From assembly GCA_036001225.1 (NCBI GenBank), contig DASYUM010000130.1:1-54434 (forward strand): DNA of 54,434 nucleotides. Direction: 5' to 3'. The stretch comes from DASYUM01 sp036001225 (lineage in GTDB: Bacteria > Methylomirabilota > Methylomirabilia > Rokubacteriales > DASRDR01). The notes beneath the pieces were generated by a model. It ran no database searches, was not told where the DNA came from, and saw nothing but the letters and a program-made list of their open reading frames with translations. Positions 1 through 9,841 of this stretch are shown one piece after another (positions within the stretch are counted from its first letter, which is position 1; each line of letters opens with the position of its first letter). The translations under genes and the position numbers were made by a program.

Positions 1-1227
1 GTCGGCGAAGTCGATGTCCATGTCGGGCATGGACTTCCGCCCGGGATTCAGAAAGCGCTCGAAGACGAGCCCGTACCGGATCGGGTCCACGCTGGTGATG
101 CCCAGGCAATAGGCGACCAGCGAGGCCGCCGCTGAACCCCGGCCGGGCCCGACCGCGATGCCCCGATCCTTGGCGTATTTGATGAAGTCCCACACGACCA
201 GGAAGTAGCCGGAGAACTGCATCTCCCGGATGATCCGCAGCTCGTATTCGAACCGATCGTCGACTTCCGACGTCGGGCTCGGGTACTTGCGGCGCAGCCC
301 CGCTTCGGCGACCTCGCGGAGGTAGCTGTCCAGGGTATGGCCGGCGGGGACCTCGTAGCGCGGCAAGTGGAACTGGTCGAAGCCGAGCGTCAGCTCGCAG
401 CGTTCGGCCACGGCCAGCGTGTTCGCGTAGGCTTCGGGCAGCTCCGCGAACACCTTCTGCATCTCCTCGGCCGACTTGAGGTAGAACTCCTCCGTCGCGA
501 ACCGCCAGCGGCCGGGGTCGGCCAGCTTGGCCCCCGTCTGCAGACAGAGGAGGACCTCGTGGGCGCGAGCGTCGGCGGCCTCCAGGTAGTGGGAATCGTT
601 GGTTCCGGCCAGGCCGATCCCGAGCGCCTGGGCGATCCGCACCGTCCCGTCGGTGACCCGGAGCTGGTCGGGCAGGCCGTGAGCCTGGACTTCCATGAAG
701 TAGAAGTCGCGTCCGAATATCTCCGCATACCCGCCGGCCGCGTCTCGAGCCCTGGCCACGTCGCCGGCCAGCAGGAGGCGGGAGACCTCGGAGTTCAGGC
801 ACCCGGAGAGGGCGAGGAGCCCCTCGGCGTGCCGGGCGAGCAGCTCCTTGTCCACCCGCGGCTTGTAGTAGAACCCCTCCAGGTAGCCGCGGGAGACGAG
901 CTGGATCAGGTTCCGGTAGCCGGTCGCGTTCCGCACGAGGACCGTGAGATGGTTGGCGCCCTCGTACTGGCCGTCCACCGGCGCCCGCTCCGTCCGGTGG
1001 CCGGGCGCGACGTACAGTTCGGCACCGAGGATGGGCTTCACCCCCGCCTCGCGGCCGAGGTTGTAGAACTCCATCGCTCCGAAGAGATTCCCGTGGTCGG
1101 TCAGGGCGAGGGCGGGGAAGCCGAGCTGGGCTGCGCGCTCGACGAGGCGCCGGAGGTGGGCCGCGCCGTCGAGCAGGCTGTACTCGGAGTGGACGTGGAG
1201 ATGGACGAAGTCGGCCTGTCCCCCCAT
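1..1227 (-). CDS. dnaE: DNA polymerase III alpha subunit, N-terminal part (cut by window edge)
   Basis: Replicative DNA polymerase catalytic subunit; only the first 409 codons are in the window and the frame is open through base 1. The start ATG at 1227 gives MGGQADFVHLHVHSEYSLLDG, the PHP-domain opening typical of DnaE. Further on are ALTDHGNLFGAMEF (PHP) and the polymerase-domain motif GPGRGSAAASLVAYCLG. The last residues in the window are PDMDIDFAD, the family's catalytic PDxDxDF motif, with Asp402 and Asp404 matching the metal-binding aspartates of E. coli DnaE (D401/D403). About two thirds of the protein (rest of palm, fingers, beta-binding and tail) lies outside. It starts 8 nt after the stop of the upstream membrane-protein gene, so it is probably the distal gene of the guaB-led unit. 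Identity is very secure. Confidence 0.97.
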   Translation of the reverse strand, partial: MGGQADFVHLHVHSEYSLLDGAAHLRRLVERAAQLGFPALALTDHGNLFGAMEFYNLGREAGVKPILGAELYVAPGHRTERAPVDGQYEGANHLTVLVRNATGYRNLIQLVSRGYLEGFYYKPRVDKELLARHAEGLLALSGCLNSEVSRLLLAGDVARARDAAGGYAEIFGRDFYFMEVQAHGLPDQLRVTDGTVRIAQALGIGLAGTNDSHYLEAADARAHEVLLCLQTGAKLADPGRWRFATEEFYLKSAEEMQKVFAELPEAYANTLAVAERCELTLGFDQFHLPRYEVPAGHTLDSYLREVAEAGLRRKYPSPTSEVDDRFEYELRIIREMQFSGYFLVVWDFIKYAKDRGIAVGPGRGSAAASLVAYCLGITSVDPIRYGLVFERFLNPGRKSMPDMDIDFAD

Positions 1228-1235
1228 CGCGCGGC

Positions 1236-1751
1236 TCAGTGCCGGCGCACGCCGGCCTTGGAGCCAGTGACCATTCCGACGATGGCCCCGATGATCCCGG
1301 GGACTCCGGCCAGGACCGCGAAGGCGACGCCGAAGCGCATCAGCCAGCTCCCCACGCTCTCGGCCGGGACCCGGGCCCCCGGCCCGGAGGCGAGGGGCGC
1401 GATGGGTCCCACCACCGACTCGAGGCTGAGGAAGAGCGGCCGCCCGACCTCCGGGAGGACCGCGACCAGGAACAGAGCGTAGATGGCCAGGAACGCCCCC
1501 GGGGCCGCCCACTTGACCCAGAGCGCGACCGGATCCCCCAGGATGTCACGCAGGAAGGTCAGCATGCCGACCGGTACCACGAAGAAGGCCAGCGCCAGAT
1601 AGGTCGGGTAGAGCCAGGCCCACTGCAGCGAGTCGCTGGCCCACTTGAACCAGATGTAAGGCTCCTCGAACCCGGCCAGGACACTCCAGACGAGCACGAG
1701 GGCGACCCACAGGAACCCGATGCCGACGAAGAGGCGCGCCAGGCGTTCCAT
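1236..1751 (-). CDS. Hypothetical four-helix membrane protein
   Basis: 171 aa, no family recognised. Four hydrophobic segments are visible at about residues 6-27, 44-68, 79-100 and 133-163, separated by short loops. The loop between segments 3 and 4 (about 101-132) is Pro/Ser/Gly rich. There is no signal peptide or catalytic motif. A good Shine-Dalgarno (AGGAG, 4 nt before ATG) supports the start at 1751. It lies between an SPFH-domain gene (35 nt upstream) and dnaE (8 nt downstream), all on the minus strand. Small membrane partners are common next to SPFH/prohibitin-like genes, so a role with that protein is possible, but this is only inference from position. Confidence 0.75.
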   Translation of the reverse strand: MERLARLFVGIGFLWVALVLVWSVLAGFEEPYIWFKWASDSLQWAWLYPTYLALAFFVVPVGMLTFLRDILGDPVALWVKWAAPGAFLAIYALFLVAVLPEVGRPLFLSLESVVGPIAPLASGPGARVPAESVGSWLMRFGVAFAVLAGVPGIIGAIVGMVTGSKAGVRRH

Positions 1752-1786
1752 TCGTCTCCTCCCTGTGTCTCAGCCGGTCCCCGACC

Positions 1787-2749
1787 TCAGCGTCGCGGGC
1801 CGTCGCCTGCTGTCCCCGGCACCTGTAGGAACGGCACCACGTTGCTGCCCAGCGTGTACTGGGGCAGGCGGCCGTCCCAGCGGGCCAGGTACTGCTGCTG
1901 GATCAGGACCGGCGTGAGGGAGGCCGACACCTTGGCGTTGTAGGCGGCCTCGGCCTCGCCCTTGATGCGGAGGGCATCGGCGACGCCCTTGGCCTCCTCG
2001 CGGGCGGCGTCGCCCTTGCCCTTGGCCTGCGCGGCCACGATCTCCGCTTGCCGCTGGGCTTGGATCAGCTCGTAGCGCTTCTGCTCGGCCTTCTGCTCCT
2101 CGATCTGCTTGGCCTCGATGGCCTTCTCGTAGTTCGCATCGAACCGGATGTTGGCGAGGGCCGCCTCCTTCAGCTCGATCCCGTACTTGGCGAGCCACGC
2201 GGTGAGGTCGCGCTGGATGTCGGCCTTGATCGCCGGACGCTTGAGGAGGATCTCGGCCGCGTTGTGAGTGGCCGTGTTGGCCTTCAGGACCTCCTGGGCC
2301 GCCGGATCGATGATCAGGGCGGAGTATCCGAGCCCGATGCTGCGGTAGACCTCGGGCGCCCGATCCGGCATCAGACGGTAGTTGAGCACCATCTCGACGT
2401 GGACGGCCTGGAGGTCGTTGGAGGCGGCGTCGTACTTCGCGGTGTGCTTCTCCACGCGGGCGTCCATCACGACGATGTCGTAGAGCGGGTTCCAAATCAG
2501 GTTCAGGCCCTCTCGCAGCGGGACAGGCTCCACCTGTCCGAAGAGGACCTTCACCCCGACCTGGCCGGCCGGGATGATGCGGAAAATCGAGAAGACCAGG
2601 ATGGCGACCGGAATGCCGACGGCGAGGCCGAGCACCACGCGGGGCAGCGCGCCGCCGAGCCCACCGAGGGCGCCGCGCTCCCGGCGGAGGGCGGCGTAGA
2701 GGCCGAGGCCGACCAGCAAGATGATTCCCGCGAAGACCAACTTGCCCAT
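1787..2749 (-). CDS. SPFH/prohibitin-like membrane protein
   Basis: 320 aa. Two hydrophobic segments are present near the N-terminus (about residues 2-20 and 38-60), then an SPFH domain (about 60-230) starting at IIPAGQVGVKVLFGQV and including LREGLNLIWNPLYDIV. A long charged, Ala/Glu/Lys-rich stretch follows (about 205-270, containing KAIEAKQIEEQKAEQKRYE), which should form the coiled coil seen in prohibitins. Prohibitin-type SPFH proteins form membrane-bound oligomeric scaffolds; bacterial ones are linked to membrane microdomains and protease control. The start at 2749 has a Shine-Dalgarno (GGAGGG). It follows guaA by 54 nt on the same strand, so it may be in the gua operon, an association with no obvious functional logic. 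Family assignment is good; the specific role is unknown. Confidence 0.88.
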   Translation of the reverse strand: MGKLVFAGIILLVGLGLYAALRRERGALGGLGGALPRVVLGLAVGIPVAILVFSIFRIIPAGQVGVKVLFGQVEPVPLREGLNLIWNPLYDIVVMDARVEKHTAKYDAASNDLQAVHVEMVLNYRLMPDRAPEVYRSIGLGYSALIIDPAAQEVLKANTATHNAAEILLKRPAIKADIQRDLTAWLAKYGIELKEAALANIRFDANYEKAIEAKQIEEQKAEQKRYELIQAQRQAEIVAAQAKGKGDAAREEAKGVADALRIKGEAEAAYNAKVSASLTPVLIQQQYLARWDGRLPQYTLGSNVVPFLQVPGTAGDGPRR

Positions 2750-2803
2750 CGGGCTACCCTCCGTCGGGTCGGCGCCGCGACTCCGGCCACGGGGCCGGGA
2801 CGC

Positions 2804-4345
2804 CTATTCCCACTCGATCGTGCTGGGCGGCTTGGACGAGACGTCGTAGACGACGCGATTGACCCCCTTCACCTCGTTGATGATCCGCGTCGAGATCCGC
2901 CCGAGGACCTGGTAGGGCAGGCGCGCCCAGTCGGCCGTCATGGCATCCTGACTGACGACCGCCCGAACGGCCACGACTTGGGCGTAGGTGCGGAAGTCGC
3001 CCATGACGCCGACGGTCCGCACCGGGAGGAGCACCGCGAAGGCCTGCCACAGCTCGCGCGCGAGGCCGGCCGCCTCGATCTCCTCTTGTACGATGGCATC
3101 GGCCTCGCGGACGAGGGCCAGCCGCTCCTCGGTCACCTCGCCCAGGATGCGGACGGCCAACCCCGGACCCGGGAAGGGCTGGCGCCAGACGAGGGTCGGC
3201 GGCAGCTCGAGCAGCGTGCCGACCTGCCGGACCTCGTCCTTGAACAGCTCCCGCAGCGGCTCCACCAGCTCGAAGCGGAGGTCGGGCGGCAGCCCGCCCA
3301 CGTTGTGGTGAGTCTTGATGGTCGCCGAGGGGCCGCGGAACGAGGTGGACTCGATCACGTCGGGGTAGAGCGTCCCCTGGGCGAGGAAGCGGACCTCACC
3401 GAGCCGCTCGGCCTCCTGCCGGAAGACGGCGATGAACTCGGCTCCGATGAGCTTCCGCTTGACCTCGGGGTCGCTGACCCCGCGCAGGCGGTCGAGGAAG
3501 CGCTGGGTCGCGTCGGCGTAGACCAGGTTCATCCGAAAGTGCTCGCGGACGGTGCGGCGCACGGACTCGCCCTCGCCCTTGCGGAGGAGCCCGTTGTCCA
3601 CGAACACGCAGGTGAGCTGAGGGCCGACGGCGCGATGGACGAGCGCCGCCACCACCGCCGAGTCCACGCCCCCGGAGAGCGCGCAGAGCACCCGCTCCCG
3701 GCCGACTTGTCGGCGAATGGCCTCGACCGCCTGCTCGACAAACGAAGCCATGGACCAGCTCGGGGTGAGGCCGGCGATGCGGAAGAGAAAGTTCTCGAGG
3801 ATCCGGCTCCCCTGCGGCGTGTGCGCCACCTCGGGGTGGAACTGCACCGCGTACAGGCGGCGGGCGGGGTCGGCCATCGCGGCCACCGGACAGTTGGCGG
3901 TGCCGGCCAGCGCGGCGAAGCCGGGCGGCGGGGCCAGAACCGTGTCGCCGTGGCTCATCCACACCGTGATGCCGCCGCCATCCCCTTCGGGCGTCACCCC
4001 CTCCAGGAGCTGATCCGGTGCCTCCAGGCCGAGCTCGGCGCGGCCGTACTCGCGGTGCTCGGCCGGCACGACCTTGCCCCCCAGCAGGGCCGCCATCGCC
4101 TGCATGCCGTAGCAGATCCCCAGCACCGGGACCCCCAGCTCGAACAGGCGGGCCGAGGGGAGCGGCGAGCCGGCATCGTAAACGCTGGCCGGACCCCCCG
4201 ACAACACGATGGCCTGATGGGCGCCCAGGCGCTCGACGGGGACGTCGGGCGGGAAGATCTCCGAGTAGACGCGAGCCTCGCGGATCCGGCGGGCGATGAG
4301 CTGGGTGTACTGCGACCCGTAATCGACGACCGCGACCTTATCCAT
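2804..4345 (-). CDS. guaA: GMP synthase (glutamine-hydrolysing)
   Basis: 513 aa. Converts XMP to GMP using ATP and glutamine, the last step of GMP synthesis. The N-terminal class I amidotransferase domain has VVDYGSQYTQLIARRIRE, the nucleophile Cys78 in VLGICYGMQAM and the His-Glu pair in VQFHPEVAHT. The ATP-pyrophosphatase domain has the P-loop LSGGVDSAV. The C-terminus SKPPSTIEWE is the family's conserved end. I chose the ATG at 4345 (MDKVAVVDYGSQ) rather than an in-frame ATG 12 codons upstream at 4381, because family members begin just before the VVDYGSQ strand. It directly follows the CBS-less IMP dehydrogenase gene, so the two enzymes together make GMP from IMP. Confidence 0.97.
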   Translation of the reverse strand: MDKVAVVDYGSQYTQLIARRIREARVYSEIFPPDVPVERLGAHQAIVLSGGPASVYDAGSPLPSARLFELGVPVLGICYGMQAMAALLGGKVVPAEHREYGRAELGLEAPDQLLEGVTPEGDGGGITVWMSHGDTVLAPPPGFAALAGTANCPVAAMADPARRLYAVQFHPEVAHTPQGSRILENFLFRIAGLTPSWSMASFVEQAVEAIRRQVGRERVLCALSGGVDSAVVAALVHRAVGPQLTCVFVDNGLLRKGEGESVRRTVREHFRMNLVYADATQRFLDRLRGVSDPEVKRKLIGAEFIAVFRQEAERLGEVRFLAQGTLYPDVIESTSFRGPSATIKTHHNVGGLPPDLRFELVEPLRELFKDEVRQVGTLLELPPTLVWRQPFPGPGLAVRILGEVTEERLALVREADAIVQEEIEAAGLARELWQAFAVLLPVRTVGVMGDFRTYAQVVAVRAVVSQDAMTADWARLPYQVLGRISTRIINEVKGVNRVVYDVSSKPPSTIEWE

Positions 4346-4390
4346 GCCTTGGCTCGGCGGCCCCGGCCGCGCGGGGGCCATCAGGGGCGC

Positions 4391-5551
4391 CTACTTGCCC
4401 ATGCCGACGCGCTGGGCCTTCTGGAAGATCTTCCCCTCGGTCTTGATGGCGGGCGCGATGATCAGTTCGGTGAGCTGGAACTCCCGGACCGTCCGGGCGC
4501 CGACCGAGCCCATGCACGTCTTCAGCGCGCCGACCAGGTTCATGGTGCCGTCGTCGGTGAAGGCCGGGCCCAAGAGGATCTGTTCGAGGGGTCCCACCAC
4601 GCCCACCCGGATGCGGGTGCCGCGGGGCAGGTTGGAGTGCGGGGTGGCCATCCCCCAGTGGTAGCCGCGCCCGGGGGCTTCCAGGGCCCGCGCGAAGGCG
4701 GACCCGATCATCACGGCGTCGGCGCCGGCGGCCAGGGCCTTGCAGATGTCGCCGCCGGTCGTCATCCCGCCGTCGGTGATGATCGGCACGTAGCGGCCGG
4801 ACTGCTTGAAGACGAAGTCGCGGGCGGCCGCCGCGTCGGCGGTGGCCGTCACCTGGGGGACACCGAGGCCGAGCACCTCTCGGGTCGTGCAGGCGGCGCC
4901 GGGGCCGACGCCGATGAGCAGCGCGTCCACGCCCGTCTGCATCAGCTCGAGGGTCGCCTCGTAGGTCACGCAGTTGCCGACGATCAGCGGCACCGCCAGC
5001 TCACGCTTGAGGCGCCGGAAATCGAGCGGCTCGTACTCGGTGGCGATGTGGCGGGCGGTGGTGACGGTGGACTGGACCACGAAGAAGTCGGCGCCGGCCT
5101 CCTCGGCCAGCTTGGCGAAGCGCATGGCCCGCTGAGGGATCGAGGAGACGACGACGGTGCCCCCTCCCTTCTTGATCTCGCTGACCCGCCGGTGGACGAG
5201 CTCCTCCTTGATCGGCTCCCCGTAGATGGACTGGATGATCCGGGTGGCCTCCTCCTGGCTGGAGGAGACGATGCGCTCGATGACCTCGTCGGGGTTCTCG
5301 TAGCGGGTCTGGATGCCTTCCAGGTTGAGGACGGCCAGTCCGCCCAGGCGGCTCATCTCGATCGCGAACCGCGGATCGGCCACGCCGTCCATGGCAGCGG
5401 CCACGATGGGCAGCTCGATCCGCCGCCCGCACAGCTCCCAGGCCACGTCCACTTCGTTGGGATTGACGGTGACGGTGCCCGGCACCAGGGCGATGTCGTC
5501 GAACCCGTAGGCGACGCGGGCCTTCCGCCCTCGACCGATCCACATGCCCAT
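4391..5551 (-). CDS. guaB3: CBS-less IMP dehydrogenase family protein (GuaB3 type)
   Basis: 386 aa TIM-barrel enzyme of the IMPDH/GMP reductase family, predicted to oxidise IMP to XMP with NAD+. The active-site loop is GVGPGAACTTREVLG with the catalytic Cys at residue 221; VPIITDGGMTTGGDICKALAAGADAVMIGSAFARA is the phosphate-binding part. Classical GuaB is about 490 aa with two CBS domains inserted after strand 2. Here the sequence runs straight from the IYGEPIKEELVHRR region into the barrel with no CBS pair, as in the GuaB3 proteins of actinobacteria and cyanobacteria. AAGGAG, 8 nt before ATG at 5551, supports the start. It is upstream of guaA, which favours IMPDH over GMP reductase activity; that choice is inference. 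Confidence 0.9.
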   Translation of the reverse strand: MGMWIGRGRKARVAYGFDDIALVPGTVTVNPNEVDVAWELCGRRIELPIVAAAMDGVADPRFAIEMSRLGGLAVLNLEGIQTRYENPDEVIERIVSSSQEEATRIIQSIYGEPIKEELVHRRVSEIKKGGGTVVVSSIPQRAMRFAKLAEEAGADFFVVQSTVTTARHIATEYEPLDFRRLKRELAVPLIVGNCVTYEATLELMQTGVDALLIGVGPGAACTTREVLGLGVPQVTATADAAAARDFVFKQSGRYVPIITDGGMTTGGDICKALAAGADAVMIGSAFARALEAPGRGYHWGMATPHSNLPRGTRIRVGVVGPLEQILLGPAFTDDGTMNLVGALKTCMGSVGARTVREFQLTELIIAPAIKTEGKIFQKAQRVGMGK

Positions 5552-5586
5552 GTGTGTGGCTCCTTCTCAGGGCCCCAATGCCGGTG

Positions 5587-5660
5587 GGGGCCGCCACCTA
5601 CCCCTAGGGACTACCAACCGCCCCACCCCCAAGATGTGGGACATTATAGGGGCCGCCACC
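5587..5660 (-). promoter_or_regulatory. 12-bp direct repeat across the guaB promoter and leader
   Basis: GGTGGCGGCCCC (minus strand) occurs twice: at 5649-5660, inside the promoter spacer, and at 5587-5598, in the mRNA leader. The two copies are exactly 62 bp apart in the same orientation. The leader between them is G-rich, with several runs of three to five G. A repeated site that sits both in the promoter spacer and downstream of the start point could bind a repressor (PurR-like logic); chance in this GC-rich context cannot be excluded. Confidence 0.35.
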
Positions 5661-5671
5661 GGGGGTGTCAA
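5643..5671 (-). promoter_or_regulatory. Perfect sigma70-type promoter of guaB3-guaA
   Basis: On the minus strand: TTGACA (5666-5671), a 17-bp spacer, TATAAT (5643-5648). Both hexamers and the spacer match consensus exactly. Transcription should start near 5636, giving a leader of about 85 nt before the ATG at 5551. The -35 box overlaps the stop codon of coaX (5668-5670), so guaB can be transcribed independently of the valS-birA-coaX genes behind it. Confidence 0.88.
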
Positions 5672-6447
5672 GCACGGCCGGGCCCGCCCGCCCGCGTGTA
5701 GACGATGCGGAGGCCCTCCAGGGTGAGGTGCGGATTCACGATCTGAATCGACGCGGTGACCGGCTGCATGAGCCCCACCAACCCCCCGGTCCCCACCACC
5801 GTGGGGGTTCCCTCCATCTCGGCCCGCATCCGCTCCACGAGACCGTCGACGAGCCCGGCGTAGCCGTAGATGATGCCGGATTGGATGTTGGTGACCGTGT
5901 TGCGGCCGATCGCCTCCTTGGGTCGGGTGAGGTCTACTCGAAACAGCCGGGCCGCCTTCGAGGTCAGCGCCTCGGTGGCGATCGCGATCCCGGGGGCGAT
6001 GGCCCCCCCGATGAATTCTCCCCGCGGGGAGACGCAGTCGAAGACGGTGGCCGTGCCGAAGTCGATGATGATGAGCGGCGGGCGGTACAGCTCGACCCCG
6101 GCTACGACCTTGACGACCCGGTCGGCTCCGACCTCCCGCGGGTAGTCCACCAGAATCGGCACCGGCACGTTCACCCCCGGCTCGGCCACCAGCGCGACCA
6201 CGCCGAAGTAGCGCGCGGCCATCTCCTCCAGCGTCGGCTGGACCCGGGGCACCGTCGAGGAGATGGCGACCCCGCGGATCGCCCCCGGCCAGATGCCCTT
6301 CTCCCGGAGCAGCGTGTGGGTGAAGGCGCCGTATTCGTCGGCGGTCTGCTCGTGCCGGCTGGTCAGCCGCCAGGAGGCAACCAGCTGGGCGCCGTCGAAG
6401 ACGCCGAGCTTGGTGTTGGTGTTGCCGACGTCGAAGACGAGCAGCAT
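5668..6447 (-). CDS. coaX: Type III pantothenate kinase
   Basis: 259 aa, within the usual range for type III PanK. Phosphorylates pantothenate, the first step of CoA synthesis. ASKHA-fold signatures are clear: MLLVFDVGNTNTKLGVF at the N-terminus (phosphate loop), REVGADRVV in the middle and IIIDFGTATVFDCV (catalytic/adenosine region). The start ATG at 6447 overlaps the birA stop by one base (TGATG), so the two are translationally coupled. Pairing of birA with coaX is common in bacteria. The stop codon overlaps the -35 box of the guaB promoter. Confidence 0.95.
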   Translation of the reverse strand: MLLVFDVGNTNTKLGVFDGAQLVASWRLTSRHEQTADEYGAFTHTLLREKGIWPGAIRGVAISSTVPRVQPTLEEMAARYFGVVALVAEPGVNVPVPILVDYPREVGADRVVKVVAGVELYRPPLIIIDFGTATVFDCVSPRGEFIGGAIAPGIAIATEALTSKAARLFRVDLTRPKEAIGRNTVTNIQSGIIYGYAGLVDGLVERMRAEMEGTPTVVGTGGLVGLMQPVTASIQIVNPHLTLEGLRIVYTRAGGPGRA

Positions 6448-7084
6448 CAGCGCGCGCCCGACCAGCCCTCGATCAGCGCATGGTACCGGACGGCCAGCGC
6501 GGCCAGGACGGCCGCCAGCAGCGCCGGCCGGGATACCGGGCGCTCCAGCGCGGCCAGCGAGACCGCGCGGTCGGCGAGCTCCGGCGGCCACGTCTCGGCC
6601 CGCTGGCCCACGTTGATCCCGATGCCGACCACCACGAACGGCGCCGGCCCCACCACTCCCTCGGCGAGGACGCCGGCCAGCTTCCGGGCGCCGACCATCA
6701 CGTCGTTCGGCCACTTCACGGCCGTCCCGATGCCGGCCGCCCGCGCCACCCCGTCGGCCACCGCGTGGGCGGCGACCAGCGTCAGCTCGGGCCAGCGCGA
6801 GGGCGGCAGCGGCGGCCGCAGCACGCACGAGACGAGGAGCGCGGCCCCGGGAGGGGCCAGCCAGCGGCGGCCTCGCTGGCCGCGCCCCGCGGCCTGGTGA
6901 TCGGCGAGGACCACGGTGCCTTCGGGGGCGCCGGCCGCCGCCAGCCGGCGGCCGACTGTCTGCGTCGAGGTCACCGACGCGAAGGCCAGGAGGGGCCCGG
7001 CCAGCCGCCCGCCCGGCAGGCAGCCCGCGAACTCGGCGCTCAGCGCCCGGTCAGGCGCGAGGTCGGGCGCCAGGGCAACCGGCG

Positions 7085-7088
<4 letters not shown>
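6447..7088 (-). CDS. birA: Biotin--[acetyl-CoA carboxylase] ligase, short form
   Basis: 213 aa. Attaches biotin to the carboxyl-carrier protein. The catalytic domain is complete: GRGQRGRRWLAPPG (biotinyl-AMP loop), KWPNDVM, KLAGVLAE and VVGIGINVG. There is no N-terminal winged-helix domain, so this is a class I ligase that should not repress biotin genes. The start is GTG at 7088, overlapping the valS stop as GTGA; no other start fits the domain boundary as well. A C-terminal SH3-like domain is short (about residues 160-213). Confidence 0.93.
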
Positions 7089-9761
<2,673 letters not shown>

Positions 9762-9763
<2 letters not shown>

Positions 9764-9767
9764 TGTA
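9762..9767 (-). promoter_or_regulatory. Candidate extended -10 box of valS
   Basis: Minus-strand TGC-TACAAT, the hexamer at 9762-9767, overlapping the first ATG (9761-9763). No good -35 box is visible 16-18 bp upstream. If used, transcription would begin about 7 nt downstream, essentially at the second in-frame ATG (9754), giving a leaderless mRNA. No Shine-Dalgarno precedes either ATG, which is consistent with this. Confidence 0.4.
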
Positions 9768-9841
9768 GCACCCGTCCGGAAACCGACACCGCCGGGGGCG
9801 GGGGGACCGGAACGAGGCAAAGCTCCGCTCCGGGGATTAGA

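Noticed and set aside
2048..5701. Plus-strand open frame of 1217 codons opposite guaA and guaB3
   Set aside because: Antisense shadow of high-GC genes: low-complexity Arg/Gly/Leu composition, no domain, and the minus strand has clear families.
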